64,000 bases of DNA from Terfezia claveryi (GCA_015179025.1 WHUX01000003.1:434001-498000), one strand, 5' to 3'; positions 9,261-20,977 are shown, numbered from the stretch's first letter. Numbers and translations are program-made. The notes: generated by a model from the sequence alone, not told the origin.

Positions 9261-10848
9261 ACCAATGCGCACAGACCAATGTGAGACTGGCCAATTCACC
9301 AACCTATTGGTGAAACGTGTTACACCGCGCGCCAACAATAACACATCACCCCCACCCACCACCAGGATAAACTAAATGCATCAGGCAAAAAACAGGCCGA
9401 CTCTATGCTGCACCCAACTACTTGGCCTCTAATCTCTCAGACCTACGAACTACCATCTCAGAAGCGGAGTTATCAGCAGGGTGGATTTAGACCGTGTATG
9501 TCTAACAGAGTGAGATCCTATGAAGATAAATAAGTGTGAAATTCGGCGTTTGCGACCAGGTGTACCCTGGTACCGCAGGTAAAAGCTGGTGTTGGCAGGT
9601 AGGGTGTTGATGCAAATGTCAAGTTGACATTTGCAATTTAGGCCTGGCCACGAGCCGAACCAGGGGTGGGAATGTCTCGAGCCCCGCCCGGCTCGAGCCC
9701 GGAGGCCGTTGCAACCGCGAAATACACCGAAGGTACCCAGGCAGTAGAAATCTTCAAAACACGTTGCAGTCCCACCCTTACCCCTGTTTTTTTGTTACCT
9801 CAATAACACAACCTCCACCGGGGCAGCATTACCTCCCTTAGGAAATTCTTACCAGATGGTTTTTATACAATTTCTGGCCCTGGATTTTGTCGGTATAACA
9901 ACTATCTCTACGTCCTAGGCTATTTATTAATCGGGAGTTTATTCAGGACCCATCACGTCACCTAATTTATTGCTATCAGCAAGATTTACAACTACAATCG
10001 CTCAATTTCCGACATAGCCAACCACGCCTACCAATACAAGAGGAGGAAACTGCACAAATTAATAAAATCACAGCTGTTATCTTGCTATGGTTGAAACCCA
10101 CAATTTGCTCAGTTACTACATATTGCAGTCCTATCCTCTGATTTCGCTGCGGACTTTAGGTGGGTGATCAGGGTAAATGATTCTTTCCTATTTCCATGTC
10201 TGTTTATATCCGCATCTTTCATATTTCTGTGTCTTTCTTATTTTCCATGGCCTACACAGATATGTAGCGTGCGCAGTTATCTATGCATTCTTGTAATTCT
10301 GGCCTGTGTCCAGGCCTAATGGCAATGTCTTCCTGTGAGGGAATTGCTTGAAGGCCTTGCGTGTCGATGACTAGAAATTACTAAGTGTCCTCATGATCTT
10401 GGCATGACTACACGTGATCTAGACGTTTTGATCATTCAAAACCTCGAACCCGAGGATATTCTTAGCTAGTTGGCACCACAGGAGTAGTCTGGTTGCCACA
10501 GGAGGAGTCCAACCGTGCCAACCAGACTAGGTCCAACCAGACTTAGGTTGCCACTGCACTAAATCTTTGTATGTAACAATAGCAAATGGATTTACAACAA
10601 CCTAAATGAATTTGGTCAACACTATAATCGTATTTAATCGATCCATTATTTTAGGTTTAAATACCCCTAAGTAATAGGAGATAATGAGTTTTTTCAGAAA
10701 AAAAGAAAGAAAAAAAAAATAAAATAAGGTGATGCAAGAAGCCATCATGCAAACTAGCTGACATAATACTAATATATGGACTAGAAGTCCAAGCTTATTT
10801 GGGCTATGTTTATATTAGTAGATGAGCTAATGTATATTTTAGGATATA
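9261..10848. other. Gene-free stretch with one strong short palindrome
   Basis: No reading frame of interest is present. A perfect palindrome with 12-bp arms and a 1-nt centre lies at 9611-9635 (TGCAAATGTCAA, G, then the complement). Short direct and inverted copies of CCAACCAGACT lie at 10480-10560. The rest is AT-rich and unremarkable. Confidence 0.5.
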
Positions 10849-11229
10849 CTAGGGGTGGTCAATTGTTATTTCAATTAAGCTAATCTCAATTATAAAGTAC
10901 CTTGGCAAGCACCTTGGCTGCTTGGCCTCACCACTCATTGGCCAGAGCTTTAATGGTAATTTAATTGAACCCTTAATTGGTTAAGGGACTCTAGAGTCCC
11001 TTAACGAGATAATTGAAATTAAATTAGCTCTGGTCAATAAAGCCAATATATTGTAACACCTCAACGTGACATCACCTGCCCTCGACATCAAAATACTATC
11101 TACTTCTCGATATTTCAATATTATGATACCCTTAATATCTCAATATCATGACACTCTCCTATCTCGATATTACCCAATATTGCATAATAACCTCTGAAAG
11201 GTAGAAAACTACTCGTATTCGAAACTAGG

Positions 11230-11960
11230 TCAAAAAAGATGTAGAGCAAATAGTTTGTTGGATAGAAGAGAACTAGTAGAGTCTGCATGGCAAACAATCT
11301 GCATGGTATAAGAATGTAAAGGAGCAGGTTTTTAGAGACAATGAAGATATTACGGTGAAGCATATTAGGGAAAAGGCCCAAAATATAAAGAATACATAGA
11401 GAAATACATGAAAGCTACAGGATCAATCAGGTGAAGAAGTTCGTAGTAAAGATAATGCCCTAATATTTAATGCACTTTTAGAGTCAAAATATCTACTGTT
11501 CTGAAGATTGGATGAGATCTGGAGATCTCAACCAAATGTTTTACCTATTAATATCTTGGAGTCAGTACCTCTAAAGCCAAAGTCATTAGACTCAATATTA
11601 CAACTTAAAGAACAGGCAGAGGATATCGGCTCAGATGATAATGTCTTCGAATGGGAACAGACTCCGCTTCCCAAAGCAATACCCGTAGCTTCTACTAGTA
11701 CTATAACATTTACTGAGAAGTCACCAGCAAAAAGGCGAGTTCGAGAGAAAACAAAAGTCGAGGAGCTTCAGAAGATAATTGGTGACTATGGACTTATTGA
11801 GCTTGAGAAAGAGATAGGTGTATTTAGCTAGAAAGAGAGCTTCATAAGCAGTGCCTGGAATTTAAAGAGAGGTAGCTGGAGGTAGAAGAACATAGGTTTG
11901 AAAAGCAATTAGAAGCTTAGAAGTATATAGTGAAGATACAAGTAGATGCTTAGGCTCAGC
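11230..11960 (+). pseudogene. Harbinger accessory (SANT/Myb-like) ORF remnant
   Basis: The N-terminal part reads KKDVEQIVCWIEEN, then HGKQSAWYKNVKEQVF (11232-11335) with in-frame stops. It continues with SGEEVRS..NALIFNALLE and, after another stop, a 107-codon open stretch (11508-11831) ending ELQKIIGDYGLIELEKEI. Similar peptide (KSDVERLVTWIEDNQEK) occurs in the related fragment at 54.2 kb. In PIF/Harbinger elements such a protein helps the transposase enter the nucleus and bind the ends. Several Trp or Gln positions read as stops, so it is dead. The exact start is not determined. Confidence 0.6.
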
Positions 11961-12107
11961 AATTTCAGCTCTTCATGCAGATGATATCTATGATAACTGG
12001 ATACAATTAACCTCCAAACCAACTCCTTCCTGCCCTCCAATACCCCAATACCCCTACCAACAACACCCCTGCCAACAATACCCCAAGCAAATAATATAAA
12101 GAGATCC

Positions 12108-13322
12108 TCAAACCACTGCAGGTAGAATTTCAGCAACCTGCTTCACCAACTCTTCCCATTGAATTTTACCAATTCTTACTTCTGCATTAGCTCTTACATC
12201 TTGATTTTCTCCCTGATGTCTCTGTAGAAGTTCATCTTCAAGTAGTGTAGATAATAACAAATCCGAGTTATCTTCCAACCAGCTATCCTCAAACTCATTC
12301 AATACTTCATGCAGCCAATTATGAAGAACCACACATGCTAATATCCATATTGCAACCCGCTCATACCCTTCTTGCTAATTCAAGCCAATATGTATAGGCA
12401 AGCTTTATAGAGACAGGAACCTTCCTTTGAGTACTCCAAATATATACTCAATTTTAACCCATAGTATAGAGAGTTAATAATTGAAGGCAGCCTTAGGCCA
12501 CTTTCATGCATAGGGCTCTTTAAAAGGTACAATCACATACCTTTCAAGGCTATAGGCTTTATCTGCAAGCAGATATTCATGGTTGTAGAAGTAGGAATTG
12601 CAGTTTTTATAGAGCTTGGAACTTTTAAAAGTAGTGGAGTTATGTATTGCTGTTATATACCCCATACTTATATATATAAAGCATCAGTTCCAATCACAAA
12701 CTACTTGAAAATTAATTCTATACTCTTTTTTTCTGGAGAAGTATACCTTTGGATCTATCTAAGACTTATCTTGGAGAACTATAATTAATCTATCTAAAAA
12801 CTCCACACAGTCCTGGAAAATCTCCTATGCCCTTCCTTCCGTACTGCGCTGCTCTGTAGACCTTGCACGCTCTTTAACTGATGGCCATTTGACATACTCA
12901 AGTAAAAGCTTACTGAGAACTTCAAGTGTATGCCACACATAGGTTCCCACAGCTCCCTTAGATATGTTCAATGCAATTCAGGACCACTCCAGTCCTCCTC
13001 TACCAACACTTCCAAGAACATATAGAGTGACAGCAATCTACTGATAGATTGGATGCTGAGTTTTCTTTGTCTCTAGTTCTGCAGGCCAGACAGGAGTTAT
13101 AAGATCCACAAGCATCCAAAAAGATGTTCGATGCATTCTAAACAGATTTAAGAATGCAGATTCTAGGTAATTCTTAATTAAGTTCTCTAGGATTGATACC
13201 TCTTGTACATCATACCTTCCAGCACTCCCTCGAGCAGCCAAATACCAGTGCAATAATATCTTCGTATAAATGCCCAACACTTCAACCAATAGCTCTAATA
13301 TCGTGTCATCACTGAGAAGCTC
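12108..13322 (-). pseudogene. PIF/Harbinger DDE transposase, broken
   Basis: On the minus strand the sequence begins near 13322 with KELLSDDTILELLVEVLG and the N-terminal FRMHRTSFWMLVDLI. It continues through several stops and frame changes to the catalytic region: LIIVLQDKS and YFSRKKEYRINFQVVCDW, then LADKAYSLERYVIVPF (second Asp), KIEYIFGVLKGRF (Glu) and CVVLHNWLHE. These are hallmark Harbinger motifs. The first Asp motif (family GxxDGT) reads FLDRL here. The probable ATG lies beyond the foldback insertion at 15786-15788, because removing the insertion and one CTT copy gives ATG-AAG-GAG directly before LLSDD. There are many stops, so no activity is expected. Confidence 0.7.
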
Positions 13323-13823
13323 CTTCTGCCATCAGCAAAAAAAATATTCCCGTCTTGTGTCTTCCTGTGCGTCCGACGCACAGGACGCATGGGACAGGAA
13401 CTTACAATCAGGACGCCAAACGCTTGGTGCACCAGCGTCGGGACGCAACACTCGTGCGCACCAGCGTCGGGATGCAACACTCGTGCGCACCAGCGCCCAG
13501 GACGCAACACAAGTGTGCTCCCACGCCTGGGACGCAACAGAAGTATGCTACTGTTTCTTGGACGCAATATGGGATGGGCTGCTCGTCCCCAACGCTATAG
13601 GTTCCACGTCTGGCGTTACTGAACCAGGGCCCCAAATCGCTCTCTTCTACAATGCACACCCGCTACCAGCTTGCATCTATGACGCTCTAAACACCAGCCA
13701 GCTACGTAGCCGCTATTGCAGCCATTGAATATGCACGCAGTGGAAATATCCATTGTATTCGCTAATAATTATATACACAAAAGTATTGAGCAATAGATAT
13801 ATATATAGAACATGCAATCGGTG

Positions 13824-13966
13824 TAATACTCGCTTTAATACTCGCTCCAATACTCGCTTTTATACTCGCTCCAATACTCGCTCCAATACTCGCTCTAATA
13901 CTTGCCCTAATACTCGCTCTAATACTCGCCCTAATACTCGCTCTATTACTCGCTCTAATGCTCGCC
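13824..13966 (+). repeat. 12-bp tandem repeat (TAATACTCGCTC), left foldback arm
   Basis: About twelve slightly diverged copies of a 12-bp unit. The right arm carries the mirror-image array at about 15216-15293 with fewer copies, so the two arms have changed copy number since they were duplicated. Confidence 0.85.
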
Positions 13967-14280
13967 GTAATGTGCTGGGATATAGAGCGAAGGGAAAATG
14001 CGCGGGGAAGGGAGGTATATATACAGGAAAACCATAGTTGCCAAGGCCGACTGCTAAGGCCAACAATTTAGACTTTCCGAAGACAATGAGATAAGGGATA
14101 ACAAGAGAAGTGGCATAATAGTAATCAATGGCGCTCAGCCCCCTTTCGCCCGCGGGTGCCGTACTATTCAATGCCTGGCCTGGTAATAGTCATATTGGGA
14201 AATCATAGTCGTGGTATTGGGATATGTGCGGAGTTCACGCTTTGTGATATGTTTCGTAGGAATCCATGAATTCGCGGGCT

Positions 14281-14900
14281 TATATATATATATATGCGAG
14301 AAATCCATGCATTCGCGGGCATAAATATATATATGTGTGAGAAATCCATGCATTCGCGGGCATATATATATATATGTGCGAGAAACTCATGCTTTTGGAG
14401 ACAGATATATATATGCGCGAGAAATCCATGCATTCGCGGGCTTATATATATATATATATATGCAAGAAACTCATGCTTTTGGAGACTTATATATATTGTG
14501 GCCGTCTCAACCAGACAGTGAAAGCATGAGTTTCTCGCATACATATATATATATCCCAAAAGGACGAGTTTCTCGCACATATATATATAAGTCTCCAAAA
14601 GCACGAGTTTCTCCCACATATATATATAAGTCTCCAAAAGCACAAGTTTCTCGCACATATATTCATAAGTCTCCAAAAGCACGAGTTTCTCACACATATA
14701 TATATATATGCCTGCGAATGCATGCATTTCTCTATATGTCTCCAAAAGGACGAGTTTCTCGCAGATGTATATATATATATGCCCGCGAATGCATGCATTT
14801 CGCTATATATCTCCAAAAGCACGAGTTTCTCGCATATATATATATATGTCTCCGAAAGCACGAGTTTCTCGCACATATATATATATATGCCCGCGAATGC
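14281..14900. repeat. AT-rich higher-order repeats at the centre of the foldback
   Basis: Alternating (TA)n tracts separate two recurring modules, GAGAAATCCATGCATTCGCG and GAGAAACTCATGCTTTTGGA, on the left. Their reverse complements lie on the right of the centre near 14520. Unit spacing is about 45-60 bp. Open frames across it are low-complexity (KLVLLETYIYM-type) and are judged non-coding. Confidence 0.75.
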
Positions 14901-15215
14901 ATGAATTCCTACGAAACATATCACAAAGCGTGAACTATGCACATATCTCGATACGACGACTACGTTTTCCCAATATGACTATTACCAGGCCAGGCATTGA
15001 ATAGGCACGAGACTAATTGAATAGTATGGCACCCGCGGGCGAAAGGGCGCTGAGCGCCATTGATCACTGTCATGCCACTCTTGTTATCCCTTATCTCATT
15101 GTCTTCGGAAAGTCTAAATTGTCGGCCTTAGCAGTCGGCCTTGGCAACTATGGTTTTCCTGTTTATATACCTCCCTCCCCCGCGCATTTTCCCTTCGCTC
15201 TATATCTCAGCACAT

Positions 15216-15293
15216 TATGGCGAGCATTAGAGCGAGTAATAGAGCGAGTATTAGGGCGAGTATTAGAGCGAGTATTGAAGCGAGTATTACAGC
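15216..15293 (-). repeat. 12-bp tandem repeat, right foldback arm
   Basis: Mirror image of the array at 13824-13966, with GAGCGAGTATTA-type units and about six copies. Confidence 0.8.
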
Positions 15294-16042
15294 GATTGCA
15301 TGTTCTATATATATATCTATTGCTCAATACTTCTGTTTATATAATTATTAGCGAATACAATGGATATTTCCGCTGCGTGCATATTCAATGGCTGCAATAG
15401 TGGCTACGTAGCTGGCTGGTGATAGAGCGTCATAGATGCAAGCTGGTAGCGGGTGTGCATTGTAGAAGAGAGCGATTTGGGGCCCTGGTTCAGTAATGCC
15501 AGACGTGGAACCTATAGCGTTAACAACCTCAATTGAGTTGATGATGCGATGGCAATGAACTCTGACATCCAGACGTTGAGCTTATGTCAACCACCGTCCG
15601 GACGGCTTACGGGGCCCCAATGGCGTCAGGAAGGTATTACTACGCAGTGCGGGGCCCTAGTTGCGTCCGGATTGTAATGCAATACCCTAGGGCGTTCGGA
15701 CGCACAGGATGCACAGGACGTAAAATCGCGTCCGGATGCTTGGTGGTGCGTCCTGATGCATATTTCTTTTTGCTGATGGCAGCTTCATAAGACGTTCTAT
15801 AATCTCCAAAGTATGGTTTAGCAAAACCCTCCGCTGTTTGGGTCATGGCATATTGACTTGACTGGAATACTAAGAAGTTGATTTTGGGGTTACTTGTAGA
15901 GTAAGTATTACTAAGAAGGCTTAACTGAGAATTTAATTGCAGCTTGGCTTTGAGGGGGTCAATTGAAATATCTAGTTTTGCTTTGCCAAGGCACTTTATA
16001 ATTGAAATTAGCTTAATTGAAATAATAATTGACCACCCCTAG

Positions 16043-16229
16043 TATTTCTATAACTGAGTTGAAATATATATTATAGATTTTTTTTATTTTTTATTTTTTA
16101 TATAATTCTAGTATATCTAGATTTAGTCAGATTGCCTAGAAAATCCTAATACGAGTTAATATAAATATATTCCAAACAAGACAATATAAATATAGTATAA
16201 ATAAGCAGCGAATAATCCAATATAATAAT
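16043..16229. other. AT-rich spacer between two transposons
   Basis: No gene or repeat structure was recognised between the Harbinger element and the next inverted-repeat element. Confidence 0.4.
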
Positions 16230-16502
16230 GGTTGTCACCAATTTAAAAAACTGCTTAAATACCCTTATTATTTAACCTTAAGTTGGGTACTCAAGCAAAT
16301 CGACAATGGCAACCAACCAATAAGCAATCAGATTTACTGAGTCATAAGGCAATGAATATAATAAAGGCACAACAAACACACACAAGTAATAACTTCACAA
16401 TGTTTTTTCAATTCACTACTGAATTTCTACCTCTATCTGGCCAGCCAGCTCAATCCTGCCCTCCATCCCCATCTGAATAGCTAAACTTGAATACACCCTC
16501 CC

Positions 16503-17097
16503 TGTCACAACCATGTTCTTAGTCTTGATTTGACACTCAAACAGGCTTGTTCGGGTATTATGCTGTTTTGATACTCGAACAGGCTTGTTCGGGTGTCGTC
16601 GATGGGTGATTGTTATCTTAGCTTCCAAGATAGGAATCTCGGGAAGCTTATTCCTTCTACGGCCATGGCCTGGAATCATGTATATATATCTTCGTTTCTC
16701 TGCCCTCTCATTAGATCCCTATCCAACATATTGTATACCTAATACAGGACTTTGTCTCTCCATAAAGGTGTACCTCCCTTGTATACCCCCTCATCTTGCC
16801 TTGTACCATAAATAACTTTGCAGCACAGCTGCCCCCCTCCAATATATGCAGCAACTGCTTCCACATGTCTCGTGCCCCTTGCCCTCTGCCCCTTTTACCT
16901 CTTGCCCTTGCCCCTTATCCCAGCCTTCCCCGGTCACACACATAGTGTTCCTATGTGTATGTTACCCTAGCCCGGCCCTTGCCTTGCCTCTAGCCTTTCC
17001 CCAGATTATACACGTAGTGCTCCTACATATGTAATTCCCCCTTGCCACTGCCCCGGCGTACCTCTTAGTTACCTTGTCCCCCAGAGCTCTCGTTATA
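16503..17097 (+). repeat. G3 5' LTR
   Basis: 595 bp, starting TGTCACAACC and ending TTATA (TTACA in relatives). Near its start are two imperfect 28-bp hairpins (GACACTCAAACAGGC..). It contains a TATA-like run at 16681-16689 and ATCCAACAT at 16721-16729, where G1 and G2 have the candidate transcript 5' end. Confidence 0.9.
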
Positions 17098-17121
17098 CTA
17101 CATTGGATCCTTTGGACCAAC

Positions 17122-18099
17122 TGGTATGCAGTCATATCAAAAGCAGCTCTCCCACCACCCGCTATCAGGTTCCAGACCTGGAGAAGCTCTCCTATACTCT
17201 CAAGCTTGAACGAATTGAATGCCTATCAGCGGGAAATCATCGACATCTTCGAGGCCATGGATACCATCGGGGCCGAACTCGGCAACAGCCTGGCCATAGC
17301 TGAACAAAAGCTGAGATCCACTGATGAAGAGATCATGGTTCTCTAGACGGATCTTGACCATATGAATCTTGCTCTAGCCAATGAATGGACTATAGTTCAA
17401 AACCTCAGCCATGCTCTAGAGAACCTTGCAATACTAACAGCAGCTAGTAGCAATAAGACCAAAAGTATTCCGACTCCCTCTAAGTTCAATAAGGATAGGG
17501 CTTATCTATGAGCCTGAAAAAATTTGGTGAACTTGAAGTTAAGTGGGGATTCGGCTAGGTTTCCATCAGAACAATACTACCTGGCCTATGTGTTTGCCCT
17601 GCTAGAGGGCAAGGCCATGGATCAAATCTAGCCATATATGCTTAAGACAGGGATCAAGCTCGACAATGTCTCAGCCTTGTTTGTTATCTTGGATCGAGCA
17701 TTTAAAGATCCTAATGCAATAGGGACAGCCAGTCGAGCGCTTCGGGCACTGAGACAGTGCACCTCAGAGCTGTCTACTTATGTCGCAGAGTTCTCGAGGT
17801 TGGCCGCAGAGGTAAGGTGGAACAACCAGGCTAAGTTCGAGCAATTCCAGGAGGGGCTCAGCGATGAACTCCAACAAGCCATGGTTACCCTCCCCACGGT
17901 TAATACCTTTGAGGAGTTGATCAACCAGGCCTCTATGGTGGAGCAATAAATGGCCAGATTATGACACCGACCAGCCTTCTGACTGACTACCCACCCAACA
18001 CAATAGCAGCCACAGCTGAAGCCAGCCCAATCCTCTACAACAACCACAACCCTAGCCAACAAACTGGCACATCCTTCACTGGTGCCAGGAGGGCCCGCT
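17122..18099 (+). pseudogene. G3 gag, 5' part
   Basis: The peptide series (ALPPPAIRFQTWRSSP, YQREIIDIFEAMDTIGAELG, LFVILDRAFKDPNAIGTASR, STYVAEFSRLAAEVRWNNQA) closely follows the gag of G1 and G2. The start codon of the family (GTCATGTCAG) is GTCATATCAA here, so the initiator is lost. Stops occur at several places (for example near 17344, 17509 and 17629). The frame is cut at 18099 by the G4 insertion and continues at 36393. Confidence 0.8.
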
Positions 18100-18555
18100 G
18101 TGGTGGCTAGGAAGTTATTTGTGATGAGGGTAACAGCAAAAGTTATTTTTTTTTAGTTTGTTAGCCTTGCTGGAAAGGGGGTATATTATGCGGGGGAATT
18201 CTTGTACTTTGACACACTCATTAAGAAATATATGCATCGTTTTTACGTGCACAAGGAAAGTGCTAGAATCTTCGCTCTGTTACCTTAAGACGATTGATAG
18301 CCAGCTTCGCATGCCGCTGTCGATTGTCTTTTACTTTTTGAGGCTTTACTCTATCACTTGCATGTGTCGAGACACGTAAGTCTTAAGAATCGCTTATCTC
18401 TCGTTGAGATCGATCCTCACTTATAGGATTTTCGCTTATCGTAAGAATACTCTGCGATGATTCTGCGAGATACTAGTGGATTCTGCCAGCTCATTCGACT
18501 CTCCGGACATCTAAGACAGTAATAGTCACTCTGACTATTTGCGATCTTCTTCATA
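18100..18555 (+). repeat. G4 5' LTR
   Basis: Starts TGTGGTGGCTAGGAAG and ends CTTCTTCATA. The next bases, TTGGTCCCTTCGACCGG, begin with TGG after one T and are a candidate primer-binding site; no tRNA is assigned. The 3' copy is split by G5. Confidence 0.85.
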
Positions 18556-18697
18556 TTGGTCCCTTCGACCGGAGAGCTGAGGCAGTAGGATAATTGGACT
18601 TCTGCAGAATTGTCAGAACATACATATCGATATCACAGTGTGAGCACCAAAAAAAATTGGTACGGAAGGAGGGGAAACGAAAAAACCCCTTTCAGCC

Positions 18698-20977
18698 ATG
18701 ATTTTGAGTGCAACCCTTACGTTAAAGCCTCTAGAGGCTTTCCTGGCTTTTGTGGCTTTTGTCTCTGTGTATTTGTTCCTATTCTTTGTTCTTTGCTTGT
18801 GGCGCACCCAACTCAAAAATAAGGAAAAAGAGGGAAGTGTCAAAATAATTGGCTTCGTACTAGAAATTTTGTGCAGAATAGCTGCCCAAAAAAGCATAAG
18901 AATGGGGGAAAATCGAGCAGAAAGAAGAGGAGAAGAATCAAGAGAAGACACACCTAAGCTTGAACGTACGTATATCATACATTTTCATGGGTTGAATTCC
19001 CACAGTCAGAATTCTCGAGAGCAAGCATTTTACCCTCCATTCTATCACACACGTAGGGAGCCCTACATGTGCGATACCGTATCTTCACCTACCAAAATCA
19101 AGAAAGCCATGGAATCAAAGTCGCAGGCTCAGAATGTTCCTCTGCAATCTACGTTAGCTACTGCTTTTTCGCTGTTTCCCCTTCCATTTCAGTTAGGATC
19201 TCCGTATTTTGATGGCACTGATTTTACTGATTTTTTGGTACAATGGGAGGGATTAACAATGGATTGGACTGACTCACAGTGTATCAAAAAAGTTCCTCTC
19301 TATTGTAAGAAGATGATTGGTAAGTATATTAAGACGCTAGATTCATATGTGGCTGGGGAAAGTTGGGACGATTTCGTGGTCGCGCTTAAAGCAGAGTTTA
19401 AGGATAATGACAATGAGCAAATCAGGAATACAGAAACGTTCCTGCAGAATCTTGTCCAGAATATGAGAAAAGAAAAGGAACCTTCGGTGTCAGCTTATAG
19501 GATGTTCATTTTTGAATTCACGGAGAGATCGAATCTTCTAGTGAATAAGCTAGTAATTAATGAACATATACGAGTAATTATGTTTTTGCAGGCTTTTTCT
19601 GACAAAATAGGAGATAAGCTTTGCAAACGATGCAAGATTGACTTTGACGATACCGATTCAACTGCGACTATCTGGCCGGAGCTAAAAAAGGAGGTGTTGA
19701 ACGTATGTACGAAGGATGATTCACAGATGAGCAAGCTGTGGAAGGCCAAGAAGCAAATAGAGATGAACCCTTCGGTGAAGAATCTCCCAAAGCTAAGAGA
19801 GGAATTGAAGCCAAAAACGGAGAGTAGGAGTCGTACGAAGGCCGAGCTGCTAGATGAAGTAACGAAAATGATGAAGGATCTCCAACTGAGTAACATAGAG
19901 GCTCAGAAGAAGTTGAAAACTGACATTTCGTTCCTGAAAAATGTCTTCACAAAGACTCCACTACAGGCAGCTCCCTATTACCCACCTCGACAATATGGAA
20001 ATAGGGATTACCCTCCAAACTAGGCTGCATCGTTAGCGAATCGAATTCGAGGATGTTATTGGGATAGTCAAATGCATAGGAAGAAGGAGTGTCAAGACTT
20101 AAAGAAAGCCATTGAGCGTGGAGAAGTCTACTAAAGAGATCGATTCATGTATCTTGGACAGCAGGGTGTAGGAGATGAAGTTCTTATCCCTGTTCTGCAT
20201 GAAGTTGAGGGAAGAATGAAGTGGCAAAAAGATTGGGTCCGAGACTACCTGAGAAAGAAGGAAAGTGAGGTTTCAAAAGCGCAGTGTATTTTTGTGGAAG
20301 ATCAGGAAGGTGTTGATTGTAATGTCATTGAGGAAAGAATCAATGGTGAACCGGTGGTCTTCAAAGCATCAAAAGAAGCATTTATTGAGGAGAAAAGAAT
20401 GAGAGATATTGAGGATGTTGGCGAAAGCAATCGAAAATCGAAACAACCTTTCAACCCTTCCGTACCTCCGAGAATCCTGAAGCGCAGACAGAAGGATCAA
20501 AGCAAGGTTGATTCGAAGCAACCTAGACAATCTCACGATAAGCTATGGGCTACCTTGAGAGAAGAAGTGGATATTAAAGATCTTAGTAAAAGAACTCTGG
20601 ATGCACCTGTACCAGGAGTAACCGTTCGAGAGCTTCTATCGATTTCGCCAGAACTAATTCAACAATGGTTTGGCGTTAAGAGAGTTCCACCGATCAAGGA
20701 AAAAGCAGACGAACCAGATGCTATGGCATTCACTGTTGGTTGGAAAGAGGCGCTCAGGAAGCTATATGCGTGTGCTTCCCCTAAGTGCAAGGGTAGAGTT
20801 GAAAAGACGGAGTATGAGATGCTGATAGATTCGGGAGCGGAGTTGTGTTTGATCAGTAAAGATGTCTTCGAGGAGTTAGGAGTCAATTACCCATTGATTT
20901 GGCTGTGGATTGGTCTGTTGGAGCAGCAAACAATCAAAGGACGAAGGCATATAGAATTTGTCATGATGTTGAGGTAA
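18698..20977 (+). pseudogene. G4 gag and protease N-terminus
   Basis: One frame runs from 18698 to 20977 with two stops (TAG 20021 and TAA 20132). The recognisable gag core begins around residue 160 (LGSPYFDGTDFTDFLVQWEG), as in many gypsy capsid proteins, so the true start may be a later Met (18902 or 19108). The first 50 residues are unusually hydrophobic. A zinc-knuckle-like segment (CYWDSQMHRKKEC) has lost one Cys. The frame then reaches an aspartic protease active site (MLIDSGAELCLISKDVFEEL, D-S-G). A one-base frame change near 20890 separates this from the protease flap (SQDVILGRPWE) in the next frame. Gag and pol are thus fused, apart from damage. Confidence 0.8.

Larger units (their letters stand above)
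13326..15782. mobile_element. Foldback element: 2.46-kb insertion made of a near-perfect palindrome
   Basis: The insertion starts with CTGCCATCAGCAAAAA and ends with its exact reverse complement. CTT is duplicated on each side (13323-13325 and 15783-15785). Outer parts (about 13360-13590 and 15590-15765) are rich in GGACGC-type motifs in both orientations. Inside, two long arms (about 13590-14515 and 14530-15527) are reverse complements at roughly 95% identity, meeting near 14520. No transposase is present. The 3-bp duplication and subterminal short repeats resemble CACTA-type or PIF-type non-autonomous elements, but the end sequence fits neither well. A decayed relative of the arm lies at about 55930-56060. 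Confidence 0.75.
10849..16042. mobile_element. PIF/Harbinger-type DNA transposon, split by a foldback insertion
   Basis: The ends are 60-bp inverted repeats starting CTAGGGGTGGTCAATT (10849-10908 and 15983-16042). They differ by only a few substitutions, mainly transitions. Flanking bases are TA on each side, but the palindromic ends make the exact target duplication ambiguous. The interior has two convergent pseudogenes: an accessory SANT/Myb-like ORF on the + strand and a DDE transposase on the minus strand, the usual two-gene plan of PIF/Harbinger elements. A subterminal hairpin lies at about 10935-11037. Without the 2.46-kb foldback insertion (13326-15782) the element is about 2.7 kb, a typical size. 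Stops in both genes make it inactive. Confidence 0.8.

Noticed and set aside
13270..13728. 152-codon + strand frame with repeated GRNTRAHQ-like peptide
   Set aside because: It crosses the border of the foldback insertion and is a translation of the GGACGC-type subterminal repeats.
14203..14942. Long open frames on both strands through the centre of the foldback element
   Set aside because: They are low-complexity translations of TA-rich repeats (KLVLLETYIYM-type) and open on both strands because of the repeat, with no start context or domain.
15017..15400. 127-codon frame in the right foldback arm, mirrored at 13860-14171 in the left arm
   Set aside because: Its presence in both arms follows from the palindrome. 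The end is only the 12-bp array read as ERVL repeats. An in-frame 3-base difference between arms is suggestive but not enough to call a gene.
19495..19896. Antisense frames in G4 gag and pol (also 21294-21740, 22119-22451 and 23937-24486)
   Set aside because: They are shadows of a strongly biased coding frame on the other strand.
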